From Verpa conica (Eukaryota; Ascomycota; Pezizomycetes; Pezizales; Morchellaceae): a stretch of 64,000 nt of DNA. The stretch lies in NCBI GenBank assembly GCA_033030425.1, contig JAUFSD010000002.1:434001-498000 (forward strand), read 5' to 3'. Shown here piece after piece: positions 1 to 10,603 of the stretch (the stretch's first letter is position 1; each line of letters starts with the position of its first letter). The translations under genes and the position numbers were made by a program. The notes beneath the pieces were generated by a model. That model had not been told where the DNA came from. It ran no database searches and saw only the letters and a list, made by a program, of their open reading frames with translations.

Positions 1-1253
1 AGCCCTCTGAAAACTAAAACACCGTGAGTTCCATCAAATAATTCTTATTTTAATCTGTACTGAATAAATGTCAATGTGACGTCTTAGACGGTATGGCTGA
101 TGACGACCAAAAATACCTGACTTCATTGCTATGGCTGAGAAATTTAAAAAGGGGTTTTATGGTTTTGGGAGAATGTGAAATATCCCTGCGTTTAATGCTA
201 ATACATACAAGGATACTATAAACCATAGCCAGTTTACCACGGTGAATACCTGAAGTATAGTTATATCACAAACTCATCGACGCCTTTGAGTCCATTACGA
301 GATTAAGATGTCCAAGATTTTTCTCGATATTAGGCAGCCATCGATGTGATACATTGTGAGTGTGACTGGTCACAGCCACGCTAATTAATTTCGTTGATGA
401 CAGTCTTCTGACTTTTCTACTCTTGATCGATTAGCGAAGAGTATCAGCGAGCTCCTTACGACCTATGGTTTACCCGTGTTCGGGGATATTGCTATTCGAC
501 GAAAGCAATTAAAGGAATTTATTTGATTCGTCATGGTAATGGAGTAGATTCTCGCGGTGCGATAGTGCTCAGTTGGGTAAGTTAGTGATTATAAGAAACG
601 ACCTTGCGTTTTTAGTAGTTGTACAGTAGGCCCTCCCTATAAGAATAAGCTTATGGCAGAGCCTCAGTACATTTATAAGGTAAATACCTTTATAAATAGG
701 GGAAACCTACTTTATTCTAGTTAAGATCGAGAATCCATATTCTTATAGCGGGGGTCTATTATACCTGATACTTATACCTTGCGGCAGTGACTGAGTAAGC
801 AAGGTTACTGATAGGTATATTGGGATGTAAGGAGTGCTGTGTCTGTCTTTTTTGGAGGGTTTTCATCCGTTTTTTAGTATCTCGTGTTCTATCGAGAGTC
901 TCTTCCTGTCTTACCCACTGACAAAAGAATGTATTAGCTTTATATGTTCTTAGGACGAGTGTTGATTATGTAAGTATCAGATCGGCCTCAACCTTTATCA
1001 TTAATAGTAGAGATTAAATCAACTAGTAATAGTATAGCTGAACTCCATTCCCAAGGCATCAGGTTCCTGGCACTGGAGGTGCCCTGATATAAGACTCCTC
1101 TTAGGGACGTGGAACTTCGACGCAATGCAATGACTGACTTCAGTAACAGCACACTAATATGGAGGCCTAAACCAGTCCCATTAACATCAAATTCAAAACA
1201 ATCCCGCTAACAATCATCTAAAATAACATAAAAGTACACTCTTCGTCCATTAA
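1..1253. other. AT-rich intergenic spacer
   Basis: No coding exon is recognisable on either strand. The stretch lies downstream of the RED-like gene and should contain its 3' UTR at the right end. It holds a small hairpin at 1058-1088 and an imperfect palindrome around 677-700, but no transposon or RNA gene that I can identify. Confidence 0.6.
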
Positions 1254-2861
1254 TTACTTTCCCTTCCCATACCTCTCTTCAACAAGTTTCCCCACTACTC
1301 CAGCATCATTCTTATCCCCTTTCTTCACTTTCGCCCCGCCACCCCTCTTCCTCTTCGCCCCACCCCCCTTCTTTTTCTCTAGATATCCATCGTCTTCATC
1401 CTCATCCCCGAAATCCCTACTGCCCCCAAAACCAAAATCGATATCGAATGCATCACGATCAGCGGATTCAAGAAGCACAGCGTGACGTTTCGCTTTTTCT
1501 GCATCTTCCTTTGAAGTGGAAGATGAAGAGATGGGGTTGAGAGTGGAGGCCTTTGCGAGCGCTGCGGCAAGGGCGGGGTCTGAGAGAAGGGAGCTTGCTG
1601 AAGGGGGGTGATATTTCTGTTCTCGAGAAGAAGTGGAGGAAGACTGTTCGCCAAAGTAGTTTATTTTTGGACGTGATGGGGGAGGTGGGGGCATTAATAA
1701 TGAGGATGTAGGTATAGATTGTGAAGAAGTGGTGGGGACCGCTGGAGGGGCGTTCTCGTCATTGTCGGGTTTTCGTTTCTTGTTACTACCTGATTCTCCT
1801 TCCTCGTCTGAAGATGAATCATCGTCGTCTTGTAAATCAGCAAGTGGGTTATATTCTATCCCTGCACCTTCGAAGATATCGATATCAGAATCCTCGTCCT
1901 CCTTTACATCTACGCCTGGTTTTGGCGGCGGAGGCATCATCCCTAACGGTGTATTTGTTGGGTCTGGAGCTTCGAGGACGGGTTTGATATCCTTTTTTGA
2001 TTTATCGCGTTTGACCATCTTCTTGACACGACCGTCGGGGAGGGTGACATATTTCACCTTCTCTTCGGGTTCTTTCGGTTTCTCTTTTTCCTTGACCTTT
2101 GGCTCCCCAATCTTTTTGAACTTCGCACCAAGTGACGGCTGCGCGGCCTCCTTTGCCGCCCTCCGCGATTCTTTCAACGCAGCCAGAATTTCCGCCCTCG
2201 ACTTTGGCACCGGTGCAGCCTTAATACCTTTCTTCTCCTTCTTCTCCTTCTCCACTACTACAACCTCACTCTCCAACGCCTTCTCAAGCTTATCCTCCAT
2301 ATCTTCATCCTCATCTCCGCCATCTCCCTCATCTCTCTCCTCTTTATTCATAACATCCTCCCCCCTTCGCACCTTCTCTAGTAGCGCGTAATCAAGTCCC
2401 TTGACCAAATGTGTACTCTTCACATCACCCCCGAGCAACTTTGTCTGCCTCACATACTCATCACGATCAATCTTCCCCTCCTTCGCTAGCTCGGCCAGCG
2501 CCTCAAGACGAATATCACGCTCGTCTTCGACGGCCTCATCACGGGTTTTAGCGCGGTCAACGTAGCCTGTTGGGAGTGCGGTTCCGAGCGGTGCTGCAGA
2601 GGAGCGGAACTTCTTTACGGGTTTGGGATTTAGGGCAGCGTTATGGGCGGCGACTTGCCGCGCAAAGTCGGATTGGGTGGTTACGGAGCGACTGTGATGT
2701 TAGGTTTGCGGCAATCAATCGGGGGGAGTGACAGCTTACGGTGTCATTGGCATTGAAGAGCGCTGCCGGGATCCCAGGCTGGGGGTGGCAGAGGGACCGC
2801 CATTTGTAGGGCGTTCGGAGCGCGGGGTTTCGAGGAGCTTGCGGAATTGAGCGTTGTTCAT
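1254..2861 (-). CDS. RED/IK-like spliceosomal protein
   Basis: Predicted 519-residue nuclear protein of the RED (IK/Smu-2) family, a component of the spliceosomal B complex that partners Smu1. Exon 1 is 2861-2740 and exon 2 is 2691-1254; the 48-nt intron starts GTAAGC and ends ACAG, and the frame closes exactly. The start gives MNNAQFRKLLETPR, the characteristic beginning of fungal RED proteins. After the splice come FRSSAAPLGTALPTGYVDRA and a block ending EYVRQTKLLGGD and THLVKGLDYALLEKVR, the conserved RED N-terminal domain (about residues 60-150). The C-terminal two thirds is low complexity: acidic (EDEDMEDK, DDDDSSSDEE), Lys/Glu-rich and Pro-rich, with basic KRKRGGGAKVKK near the end. The C-terminal RED repeat domain of animals is not seen. 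The long antisense frame at 1729-2391 is a serine-rich shadow. Family assignment is firm; function in this organism is inferred. Confidence 0.9.
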
Positions 2862-4720
2862 GCTTTTCGAGGTCGTGGGGGGTTGTGGGGAGTTGGAGCT
2901 GGAGAGTTTGGATGGGTGGAATTGGGTGGTGTGGGTAGGGTAACTGTGCTATGTTAGCTGAGTCAGCTACGTGAAACTACGGGTGATATCTGGTGAAACA
3001 AACAAAAGAGTCAGCGGTTAACAGAGTCAATGGTTACCTGAGAGTCTTTGTGGTACCTGTAACAGGAATAAAGAGTCTGAATATGTAGTTGTTGGTATTT
3101 ATAGCTAAGTGTAACTCACGGGTGTGCTAGGTCAGGACAAATAAAGAGCCGTTACTAGTACATATGTTATACGCTACCTGTCGTGAGCAATATCATATAA
3201 CACCTGTACTGGATTTAGATATACGCTGGCCTTGCAAGTACTACTAAGCTTATCTGATCGCTTATTTGTTTGATGTTTGACGGGCGCCGGGTGTCCTGTC
3301 CGGAGCCACAGGAACTTGGTGCCAGTAAAGTATTGTGATACTGATATCCAGTAAGCATATACTTGTATGGCTGCGACTACCCGTGGCGTGTAGCTTCACT
3401 CTATTGATCTGACCATGTGATCTGCGCTGCAGTGGTGCCTTATAGGCCTTTTAGGATCTCAAACGGCTCCTGAAGGCACCTTGTACCATGGGAAAAGAGC
3501 AAGGCTGAAATACAGAGCAGTAAGAGCTCAGTATCACATTAAACCGGTAACCAGTATGCACAGCAAACAAGTTTATAGTGTTCTTGCGAATTATAAAAAC
3601 AAATTACTGTTGTTTCATTATGGAAGTCCTAAGCGTTGCCATAGATATGAGAGTTGCTGCCTGCAAGAGTTCCCAAGGCACGAAGCTTGAATTACATAGA
3701 ATAACCAATCCAATCTCTCTGCAAGCCGCGGAGATGCAGCTATATGCGGTGAAACAGCAACCAGGACACCGGTTAAACGCATTGAATATTGGGTGAAGTC
3801 GGCGTCTCTTTCAGGAAACCCTCGGGCCTCGCACCGCTGGACATGAAGTGAAGTTGCCCAGAGTAAGAGGATACTCTACCTAGAACTTTTGACGTGGCCT
3901 TAGCAGCACAGGCCGTTCAGGATGCAGCTCACCCCTAGAGTTAAGCAGATCATGGCAGCGAATCAGACCCAGAAGTACTGCGCATGCAGTAATCTGTTAC
4001 TAAGCGTCACGTTGTCTTGGCAGAAAACTCACCTCCTTCTTCCCCGGAGCCTTCTCTCCTTCCTTCCCCCATTCACTCTCCCAGTCCATCTCCAGTTGAA
4101 CCATCCACACGCAACCCATCTTGCACCACTTACATCCTTTCTTCTCCCTCCTCCTCAGCCCCTTCCCCCCCCACTCCCTTGTTCACTCCCTCCCCACCCC
4201 CGTAGTCTGCAAGTAATCATTGTCAACGCGATCACGTTTACACGTAACCTAGCCATCACAACATCTTTCTACTCAATCATCACGTCTATCCAACAGTACT
4301 AGCAGCAGCAGCAGCGGAAGCAGCAGCTAGGTTTTGCATCTCCTACTGACGTTGACGTCTCTCTCTCTGTCTACTGCTCCCCCTACTTGGCCCTTTTCCG
4401 CTTCCTTTCGGCCTCATCCCCCCCAAATCTCATCACCATCAGTCTACATCTGTTCTCTCGCCTACCCACCCACCCATCTATCATCACCATCGCCGCCCAT
4501 CCCGACCCTTCTGATTAATATCATTATTCACCTCCTTATCAATCACCTTCACGTTCCTACCCGCTACCCGCTCCCTCCAGCCTAGAACCGCGCCCGTTAT
4601 TTCTTGCCCCCAGGTGTACACAGCAAGGAATATATTCAGAGTTTAATCAAAAATCCAGTATCAATTTCCATAACTTTTTTTATTTTTTAAAAAAACAAAC
4701 AAAAAGGCAAGCAAACAGAA
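2862..4720. other. Intergenic spacer with C/T-rich leader
   Basis: Divergent promoter space between the RED-like gene and the KH gene. From about 4020 to 4610 the + strand is strongly pyrimidine-rich (C>T) with almost no G, then turns A-rich just before the ATG at 4721. Open frames at 3481-3796 and 3922-4585 have no recognisable domains, and the latter merely translate the pyrimidine block, so I do not call genes here. Confidence 0.6.
4020..4610 (+). promoter_or_regulatory. C/T-rich promoter or 5' leader of the KH gene
   Basis: Roughly 600 nt of cytosine-dominated polypyrimidine sequence directly precede the start codon of a poly(C)-binding-type KH protein. Fungal core promoters and 5' UTRs often carry CT tracts, so this probably marks the transcription start area. 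If it is transcribed, it would offer many C-patch ligands for the encoded protein, which suggests but does not prove autoregulation. Confidence 0.45.
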
Positions 4721-6226
4721 ATGAGTTCTCCTAGCGCTTCTGGAGCTACTAAGCGTCCTCTTGAGGACTCTTCATCCCCAAACATCAAGGATGAGCATGA
4801 TTCAAAGCGTCCTGCCCTCGACAAAGAGGTCAAGGGTGAGAGCGAGGATACCAGTGCACCATCTTCTCCCAGCCCAGTCAAGGCTGAGGTTGCCGTTGTC
4901 CCAGCTGTCAAGCCCGAGCCCGAGGCTGGAGAAGTGAAAAAGGATGGTGATACTGATGTCCCGGATGCCCCAACTGGCGGTGCTGATGCACAGAACCAGC
5001 AGGCTGTTCCCCAAGTCGATGAGAGCAATTGGATTCACATGCGTGCAGTGATCACTTCCGCTGAGGCTGCGACCGTAATTGGCAAGGGTGGAGAAAACGT
5101 GACACAAATTAGGAGGATGGCAGAAGCGAAATGCACTGTGTCAGATTACCAGAGAGGAGCAGGAGAGAGAATCTTGACAGTCAGTGGAGCTGTCGACGCG
5201 GTGGCTAAGGTTTGTTTCCGATATGGAGGGTGAATCTGTTTTGCGGGATTGAGTTGGGACAACAAACTGACACTAGTAGGCTTTTGGTCTTATTATTCGT
5301 ACACTCAACAACGAGCCACTCGAGGAGGCTTCATCGCCCCAGTCGAAGACTTATCCCCTTCGTCTACTTGTTCCCCATATTCTCATTGGTTCAATCATTG
5401 GGAAGTCAGGCTCGCGTATCCGCGAGATTCAGGAAGCTTCTGGTGCGCGTCTCAACGCGTCTGGGTCTTGTCTCCCTCTCTCCACCGAGCGTTCTCTCGT
5501 TGTTCTTGGTGTTGCCGATGCAGTCCATATTGCGACATACTACATTGCCAATACCCTCGTTGAGCAATTGACCGAAAGGTTTGGGGGCCCAGCTGCGTCC
5601 GCTTACGCGACCCGCTCAGGTGGCCCGGCTGGCCCAATTCCAGGTGGGATGCAAGTTGTGCCTTACCAGCCACAGCCTCTTCACGGCTCATATGGTAATC
5701 CGGATACTTATAAGCGCCACAACAATAACGCTCAGCGAACTCCTACAAACCCTTACGGAATCCCCTACCTTCACGGACCAGCGCCGGCTCCTGTTCCTCA
5801 AGCACCGATTCACTATGCCGATCCCCAAGCCGCCAGTGCCTACTCTGGCGCGGGCCCGCATCAGCCTGGCCAAGCTGCTCCCACACCCCAGCAGCCGGCC
5901 TCTAACCCGATGGCTACAATGTTGCCAGGTCAACCCCTGACCCAACAGATCTTCATTCCTAATGATATGGTTGGCGCTATTATCGGAAAGGGTGGTGCCA
6001 AGATCAACGAGATCCGACAGCTATCGGGTAGTGTCATCAAGATCAACGAGCCACAAGACAACAGCAACGAGCGGCTGGTGACAATTACTGGTACTCAGGA
6101 GTGCAACCAGATGGCTCTATATATGCTATACTCAAGGCTTGGTATGTTTTTGAAATTATTTCTTTCTGGTGACGTGAAGACTAATGTGGAATTTTTCATA
6201 CAGAGAGCGAGAAACACAGGATCTAG
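4721..6226 (+). CDS. Triple-KH RNA-binding protein (PCBP/Pbp2/Rnc1-like)
   Basis: Predicted 457-residue RNA-binding protein with three KH domains, the layout of poly(rC)-binding proteins and of yeast Pbp2 and fission-yeast Rnc1, which control mRNA stability and translation. Exons are 4721-5209, 5280-6141 and 6204-6226; both introns have GT-AG ends and the frame closes. The acidic N-terminus (residues 1-100) is rich in Ser, Pro and Lys. KH1 carries VIGKGGENVTQIRR, KH2 carries IIGKSGSRIREIQE and KH3 carries IIGKGGAKINEIRQ; all three keep an intact GxxG loop. A Pro/Gln/Ala-rich linker separates KH2 and KH3. The 23-nt last exon adds ESEKHRI after the LYSRL of KH3, a typical end of this family. 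If the last intron is retained, translation continues to 6380 with an unrelated tail. Exact orthology among fungal KH proteins is not settled. Confidence 0.93.
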
Positions 6227-7101
6227 TAACATAAAGCTCAATAAAATAAAACACGGTAGCTCATGGAGATTCGAGGGCGGAAAAAAATTGGTTTCGGAAA
6301 TGGCGCTTGGTTTTTTTTCCATTATTCTTTTGCTCCCACATAACCTTTGGATATCGCTTCTTCTTTCTTTTTTAACTTAATTGTTTTCCTAAACTCATCC
6401 TTATCCTGTCCCGTGTGTGCGAGCCGTAAATTATTTGTCTTTTCGTGAAAATACATTGGGGTATTTATGGGAATGGGAAGCCGGATTGGGGGGGGGGAGT
6501 AATTTAGGGGGTACTTGGGGTATTTGGGGGGTGAGTGTTCAGGGAAATAAGTATCTTTTTAGCTTACCTCTTTCTACTCTTTGTCAAACCAGCTGCCCAT
6601 CTATCATTGCTGCCTGGCCCACAATCACCTTGTCCTGTCCTCGTCCATCTGCCTGATATTCCCTAGACTACCACGGTATCGAATTGAACCTTGCTGCCCG
6701 CTTCCTCAGTTTAGGTTGAAGCACTCTAGGACTGCTAACATTGTTCTGCTAGAGTGGGGGACAGTGGTGTTTTACAGACGAGTGATGCTCCGTGAGTCGG
6801 CTTTGGGGGAAGGGGAGGTATAAAGAGGATTGGAGGGGGATATCCTACAGCATATACGAGTGGGTGATTACTACCTATCGCTGCAATACACCTCCATCTT
6901 GTATGGGGAAGGAATTGCACTTTTGGCCTTGCACCTGGCTACTTGGAAATTTAGGCGCACATATCACTCTGTAAATTAGAAATTGTAGATATAATAAATT
7001 AACAGATAGGCACCGTATTTTTATAATTATAGTACAAGAATGATGGATATCTATTCTGTCGTTATGCATTCTCTACTCCTCCCAAGAAAACTCCCAAAAA
7101 A
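6227..7101. other. Convergent intergenic region with a G-rich block
   Basis: The 3' regions of the KH gene (+) and the THO7 gene (-) meet here. The only notable content is a run of four G tracts at 6488-6531. Frames of 60-80 codons in this stretch have no protein-like features. Confidence 0.6.
6488..6531 (+). other. Potential G-quadruplex motif
   Basis: Four G runs of 10, 5, 4 and 6 bases are separated by loops of 9, 5 and 5 bases, about 260 nt after the stop codon of the KH gene. This fits a loose G4 pattern (the first loop is longer than the usual limit of 7, but the first run can supply its G's at the 3' side). It could lie in the 3' UTR. Confidence 0.5.
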
Positions 7102-8261
7102 CTATGACACGTCCATTTTATCCACTTCATCTTCCCCCTCTATATCTGCCTCCATTTTATCTGTATCTATCTCCGCTTCTATTTCTCCCGCCTCCATTTC
7201 CATCTTCTCCTCTACTTTCTCCCTCTCTGGCGGCATGCTGACAAGATCCACGTCCCCTCCATTCTCTTCACTCTCTTCACCCTCCTCCATCTCCACCTCT
7301 GGTGAAGTGTGCGTGATGACTGGGATAGGGGTTGAAACGTTCGGAGTCGCAGCATCCATAGGCCCTGTTGTATCCAGCATTGACTGCGTCGGCTTCGGCG
7401 TCGCTCCAGACGAAGAAGTCGGGAAAGGTGTAGTAGCCCTTGGGGGGTTCTCTACCTCCTCGCCTTCCTCTTCCTCTGACATACCCTCACGACGGTCTAT
7501 AAACCTAATTAGCATCCTCTACTCTCACCACCCTTCCTCTAGACAGTAGAAGAATAGGGGAAAGGAGGGGGGAGGGGGGAATCACCTTGCTCATCCTTAT
7601 CCTCCTTAATCTGGGCCCACATCTTTTCCAGCTGATCCACAATCTGGCCAAACTGCTGTCTCCGCGCACTCCATACAGTCCTGTATTCTTCGCGCTCAGC
7701 CTCGAGCTCGGAAATCTCCTTGTTGAGGCGGTCGAGGTTTACATTTTGTTCGTCGCGGGCTTTGAGGCCGCGGTTGGAGAGGATGTCGGTGGCGATGACG
7801 TCGTAGATTAGTTTGTTTTCTTTTTCACGCTGGGTGGTTTGGAGTGATTCGCGGAGGGAGATGAGGGTTGAGCGAGCGGCCGAGGCGGTTTGTACTATGT
7901 GTTTTAGTTAGAACTGTGTGTAGAGGGGAGGGAGGGGAGGAGATACATATGTCGCCCTTTTCCTTCTCGTAGCGTTCTACTTCGCGCTGGTTGGTGTCTT
8001 TGAGGAGCTGGATCCGGGTGATGACGCTTTCAAAGAACCTGAAGTCGAGGTCTATCTCTTCACGTAGGCGCTGGATAGACTCGGGGGTGAGTGGAACTTC
8101 GGGGTTTGTGACGGTACTGCAGCGCTTTACTAGGCGGTTGTAGGGGCGTTGTTCGTGGGCGAGGATGCGGGTCTTGACGAGAGCTTCTTCAGGGTGTTAG
8201 CTAGAGGGAATTGGAGGGGGGGGAGGGGAGTGGAACCGTCTTCTAGCTGTGTATGTGACAT
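7102..8261 (-). CDS. THOC7: THO complex subunit 7 (Tho7/THOC7)
   Basis: Predicted 322-residue subunit of the THO/TREX complex, which couples transcription to mRNA packaging and nuclear export. Exons are 8261-8237, 8186-7947, 7894-7586 and 7496-7102. The start MSHTQLEDEALVKTRI leads into HEQRPYNRLVKR, then the coiled-coil core with DFRFFESVITRIQLL, REVERYEKEKGD, IYDVIATDILSNRGLKARDE and a heptad-rich stretch to about residue 195. This matches the Tho7/Mft1 family domain. The C-terminal 130 residues are acidic and Pro/Thr-rich with no fold that I recognise. Intron 1 must end at a GAAG acceptor 10 nt after a CTAAC branch site, because CTAG further upstream would bring a stop into frame. The gene is divergent from Elongin A with 326 bp between start codons. 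Confidence 0.88.
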
Positions 8262-8587
8262 TGCTTTAGATATGGGGGGGATATGAGGGGATAGAAGGGG
8301 GAAGAAGATGAGATGATGAGAAGATGAAAAGGTGAAAAGGTGAGAGGGGAGATATAATTATTCCGAATAGTTGAAGTAGAGGTGTGGCTGTGTAGATATC
8401 CACCATCCACACACTCAGCCACCTTCCGTCCCATGCAACGTCTCTCGTCCTCGTCCTCGACATCTCCATCATTAGACATCTTCTCCCTCTTTCCTCTGGG
8501 AGATATCCCCTCCTCTTTCCTTTATTATCTCTTCTCTTCTCTTGTACTTCACGGGTCATATTCCCCCTTGTCTGCCTCATCGCCGCA
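8262..8587. promoter_or_regulatory. Shared divergent promoter, THO7 / Elongin A
   Basis: The two start codons face away from each other across 326 bp, so one intergenic region must drive both nuclear transcription-related genes. The right half is C/T-rich on the + strand. I see no strong TATA box. Confidence 0.55.
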
Positions 8588-9597
8588 ATGCCGACACCCC
8601 AAGGCCCTGTAAAGAGTCTCTATCAGCTCTCAAAGAATGTCCTCCTAAAGCTCGTCGATAGTACTTCCCCCACACCCCCCGCCACCTCCCCCGCCTCTCT
8701 CCATTCTAACTAACAGTCCAGCCATCGATGACGTCGGCGACATCGACTATGCCCTAGTCCGCCCCATCCTCCTCAAGATTACCTCTCCCACTCAACTAGT
8801 AAGCCCCCTCTCCCCCCCCCCCCTCCCTCTATACCTAACATTCCCCCTCCCAGAAAAAACTCGAGCAAAACTCGCCCCAAATCGCACAAGAGTCCTCCGA
8901 GATCTGGCTCAAACTCATCACACGCGACTTCGGCGCCGCCGCAGCGGACAAATACATACCCTCCACACCAACCTCATGGTCCAAAATCTACGACAAACAC
9001 TACCGCGAAGCAGCGGCCGCGTCTGCAGCTGCTTCTGCAACTCTGAGGGACAAGATGAGTGTTTTGTCGAACGCGAAGGCGTCGCAGCGAGCACGCATTA
9101 TTACAAACACAAGCGGGTTGCCGCCGACACAGCGACGCACGGGAAGCGGGTGGGGGAGGAGTGCGGATTCGTGGACGACAAAGGCGGGGAGTAAGACGAA
9201 GAATATTGTTCAGAAGGCGAGGAGGGAGGCAAAGGAGGTTAATAGGTTTTTGGGGAGGAATAGTAAGTTGGCAGCTCCAACGCATACATTGAGGAGGGCA
9301 GAGGTTAGTAGGACTATGAAGGAGAAGATTAAGGATCCGATTGTGGCGCCGGAGAAGATAGAGGAGTCGAAGAAGAGGCCGGCGGTGGTGGTGGATGATG
9401 ATGAAGAGGAGGAGGAGAGGGGTAGGATGGATGACAGGACCGCGAAGTGGATCTCTGGGGGTGGTGCGAAGAGGGTCGCGGTAGGGAAGTTGAATAGGCA
9501 ACCGAGTGGGAGTGTTGGTGGCCCTGTTGGTGGCATAATGAAGGTGAGGGCGGAGGCGGATCCGTTTATGAGGAGGAAGCAGGTTGTGAGGAGGTGA
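8588..9597 (+). CDS. Elongin A (RNA polymerase II elongation factor SIII subunit)
   Basis: Predicted 297-residue Elongin A homologue, which in yeast acts with Elongin C and cullin 3 in ubiquitination of stalled RNA polymerase II. Exons are 8588-8660, 8722-8798 and 8854-9597, with closed frame. Residues 1-110 carry the Elongin A family signature: SLYQLSKNVLLKLVDTIDDV, GDIDYALVRPILLKI, QLKKLEQNSPQIA and EIWLKLITRDF, which includes the BC-box-like segment. A KYIPSTPTSWSKIYDKHYRE stretch follows, then a coiled, basic region (KNIVQKARREAKEVNRF), an acidic patch (DDDEEEEE) and a Gly/Arg-rich tail ending PFMRRKQVVRR. Length is similar to other ascomycete Ela1 proteins. The first 73-nt exon was placed by the conserved DVGDIDY junction. 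Confidence 0.9.
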
Positions 9598-10550
9598 TTG
9601 GGATGTTGATATTGACTCTGTATACTTGTCTTGAGAGCTTTTACTTTGTATGGTGGAAGGATTGGTGTTTTGGGTTACTATTGGGGGGGGTTTCCTTGTG
9701 TTTTATCAAATACGTCTTGTTTTTTTTGTTTCCCTTGTTTGTGATAAATGGTCTATTAGATGAAGAATTATAGTGGACACTTGTATTTGGTTTTTTTCTC
9801 CCCCGCTTGGTATGTATAATTTGTGAACCCGGTAGTAATTACCTATACCAATGCTTCGGTGAATTGTCTGGCCTAGTACGAATGGTAGAGTATCTCTAAT
9901 CACAATTTGTCACTCGTTTAGTTAATAATTACAACAATATTTATTTATTTATTCAAACCCGGTGTTCATTGGCTTCTAGGTATAAATATCACATGCAACG
10001 CTTGAAGATCATATACCTATAGCGAGTTAGAACAGCACCCCCTCTGTAACTAGTTCCAGCAGGTTACCCAATTAGTGATGCGGGCTCATGTATATAGAGG
10101 TTGTAGAAGCAAGTACGTAATCTACCCGCTTTATATTTATTTATTTAGTTTTTTGAAATACTAGAGGAAAGACCGGCAGAGTATAGCTCCGGCTATAGTC
10201 TCCAATGTGGAGATATTATGGTATTCTAGAGTTGAGGCTTTGATAAGAATGCATGAGTCGTTTCTGATAAAGACTTTAGTGGTATATATCGGTCATAGAG
10301 CCTTTATTTCTTGATATTTATTTATAGAGCAAGATAAACAGTCCTAAATTAGGATGTCAAGTGATGTATAATATGTGGGGGTGGGGGGGGGAGACAGTTT
10401 TTAGTAGGTATGCGCGGGGAGGGGGTTGTGAGCTTGCTTGTGGTTTGCCTAATATTATAAAAAAAAAAGTTATAGCAAATCTTTCGAGTTCTGGGGGGGG
10501 GGGAAGGCTGCTTTTCATCTATGGTATATCACTCGGTACTTGATGAAATA

Positions 10551-10603
10551 TGTTTGGATGAATGAATGAATTAATCATAAGTACATGGAATTTTTGTTTT
10601 GAT
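10551..10603 (-). repeat. GAAT mini-element, copy A
   Basis: A 35-bp unit (10560-10594) begins with a GAAT repeat and continues into TAATCATAAGTACATGGAAT. It is flanked by TGTTTGGAT (10551-10559) and TGTTTTGAT (10595-10603), an 8/9 match that could be a target-site duplication. It is related to copies at 32924-32963 and 45801-45836. Read on the minus strand, the GAAT repeat becomes an ATTC tail. Confidence 0.45.

Noticed and set aside
1729..2391. 220-codon open frame on the + strand opposite the RED-like gene
   Set aside because: It is serine-rich because it reads the complement of Lys/Glu/Asp codons; the minus strand encodes a recognisable conserved protein.
3922..4585. Pro/Ser/Leu-rich frames upstream of the KH gene
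   Set aside because: They merely translate a C/T-rich block in several frames and have no domain.
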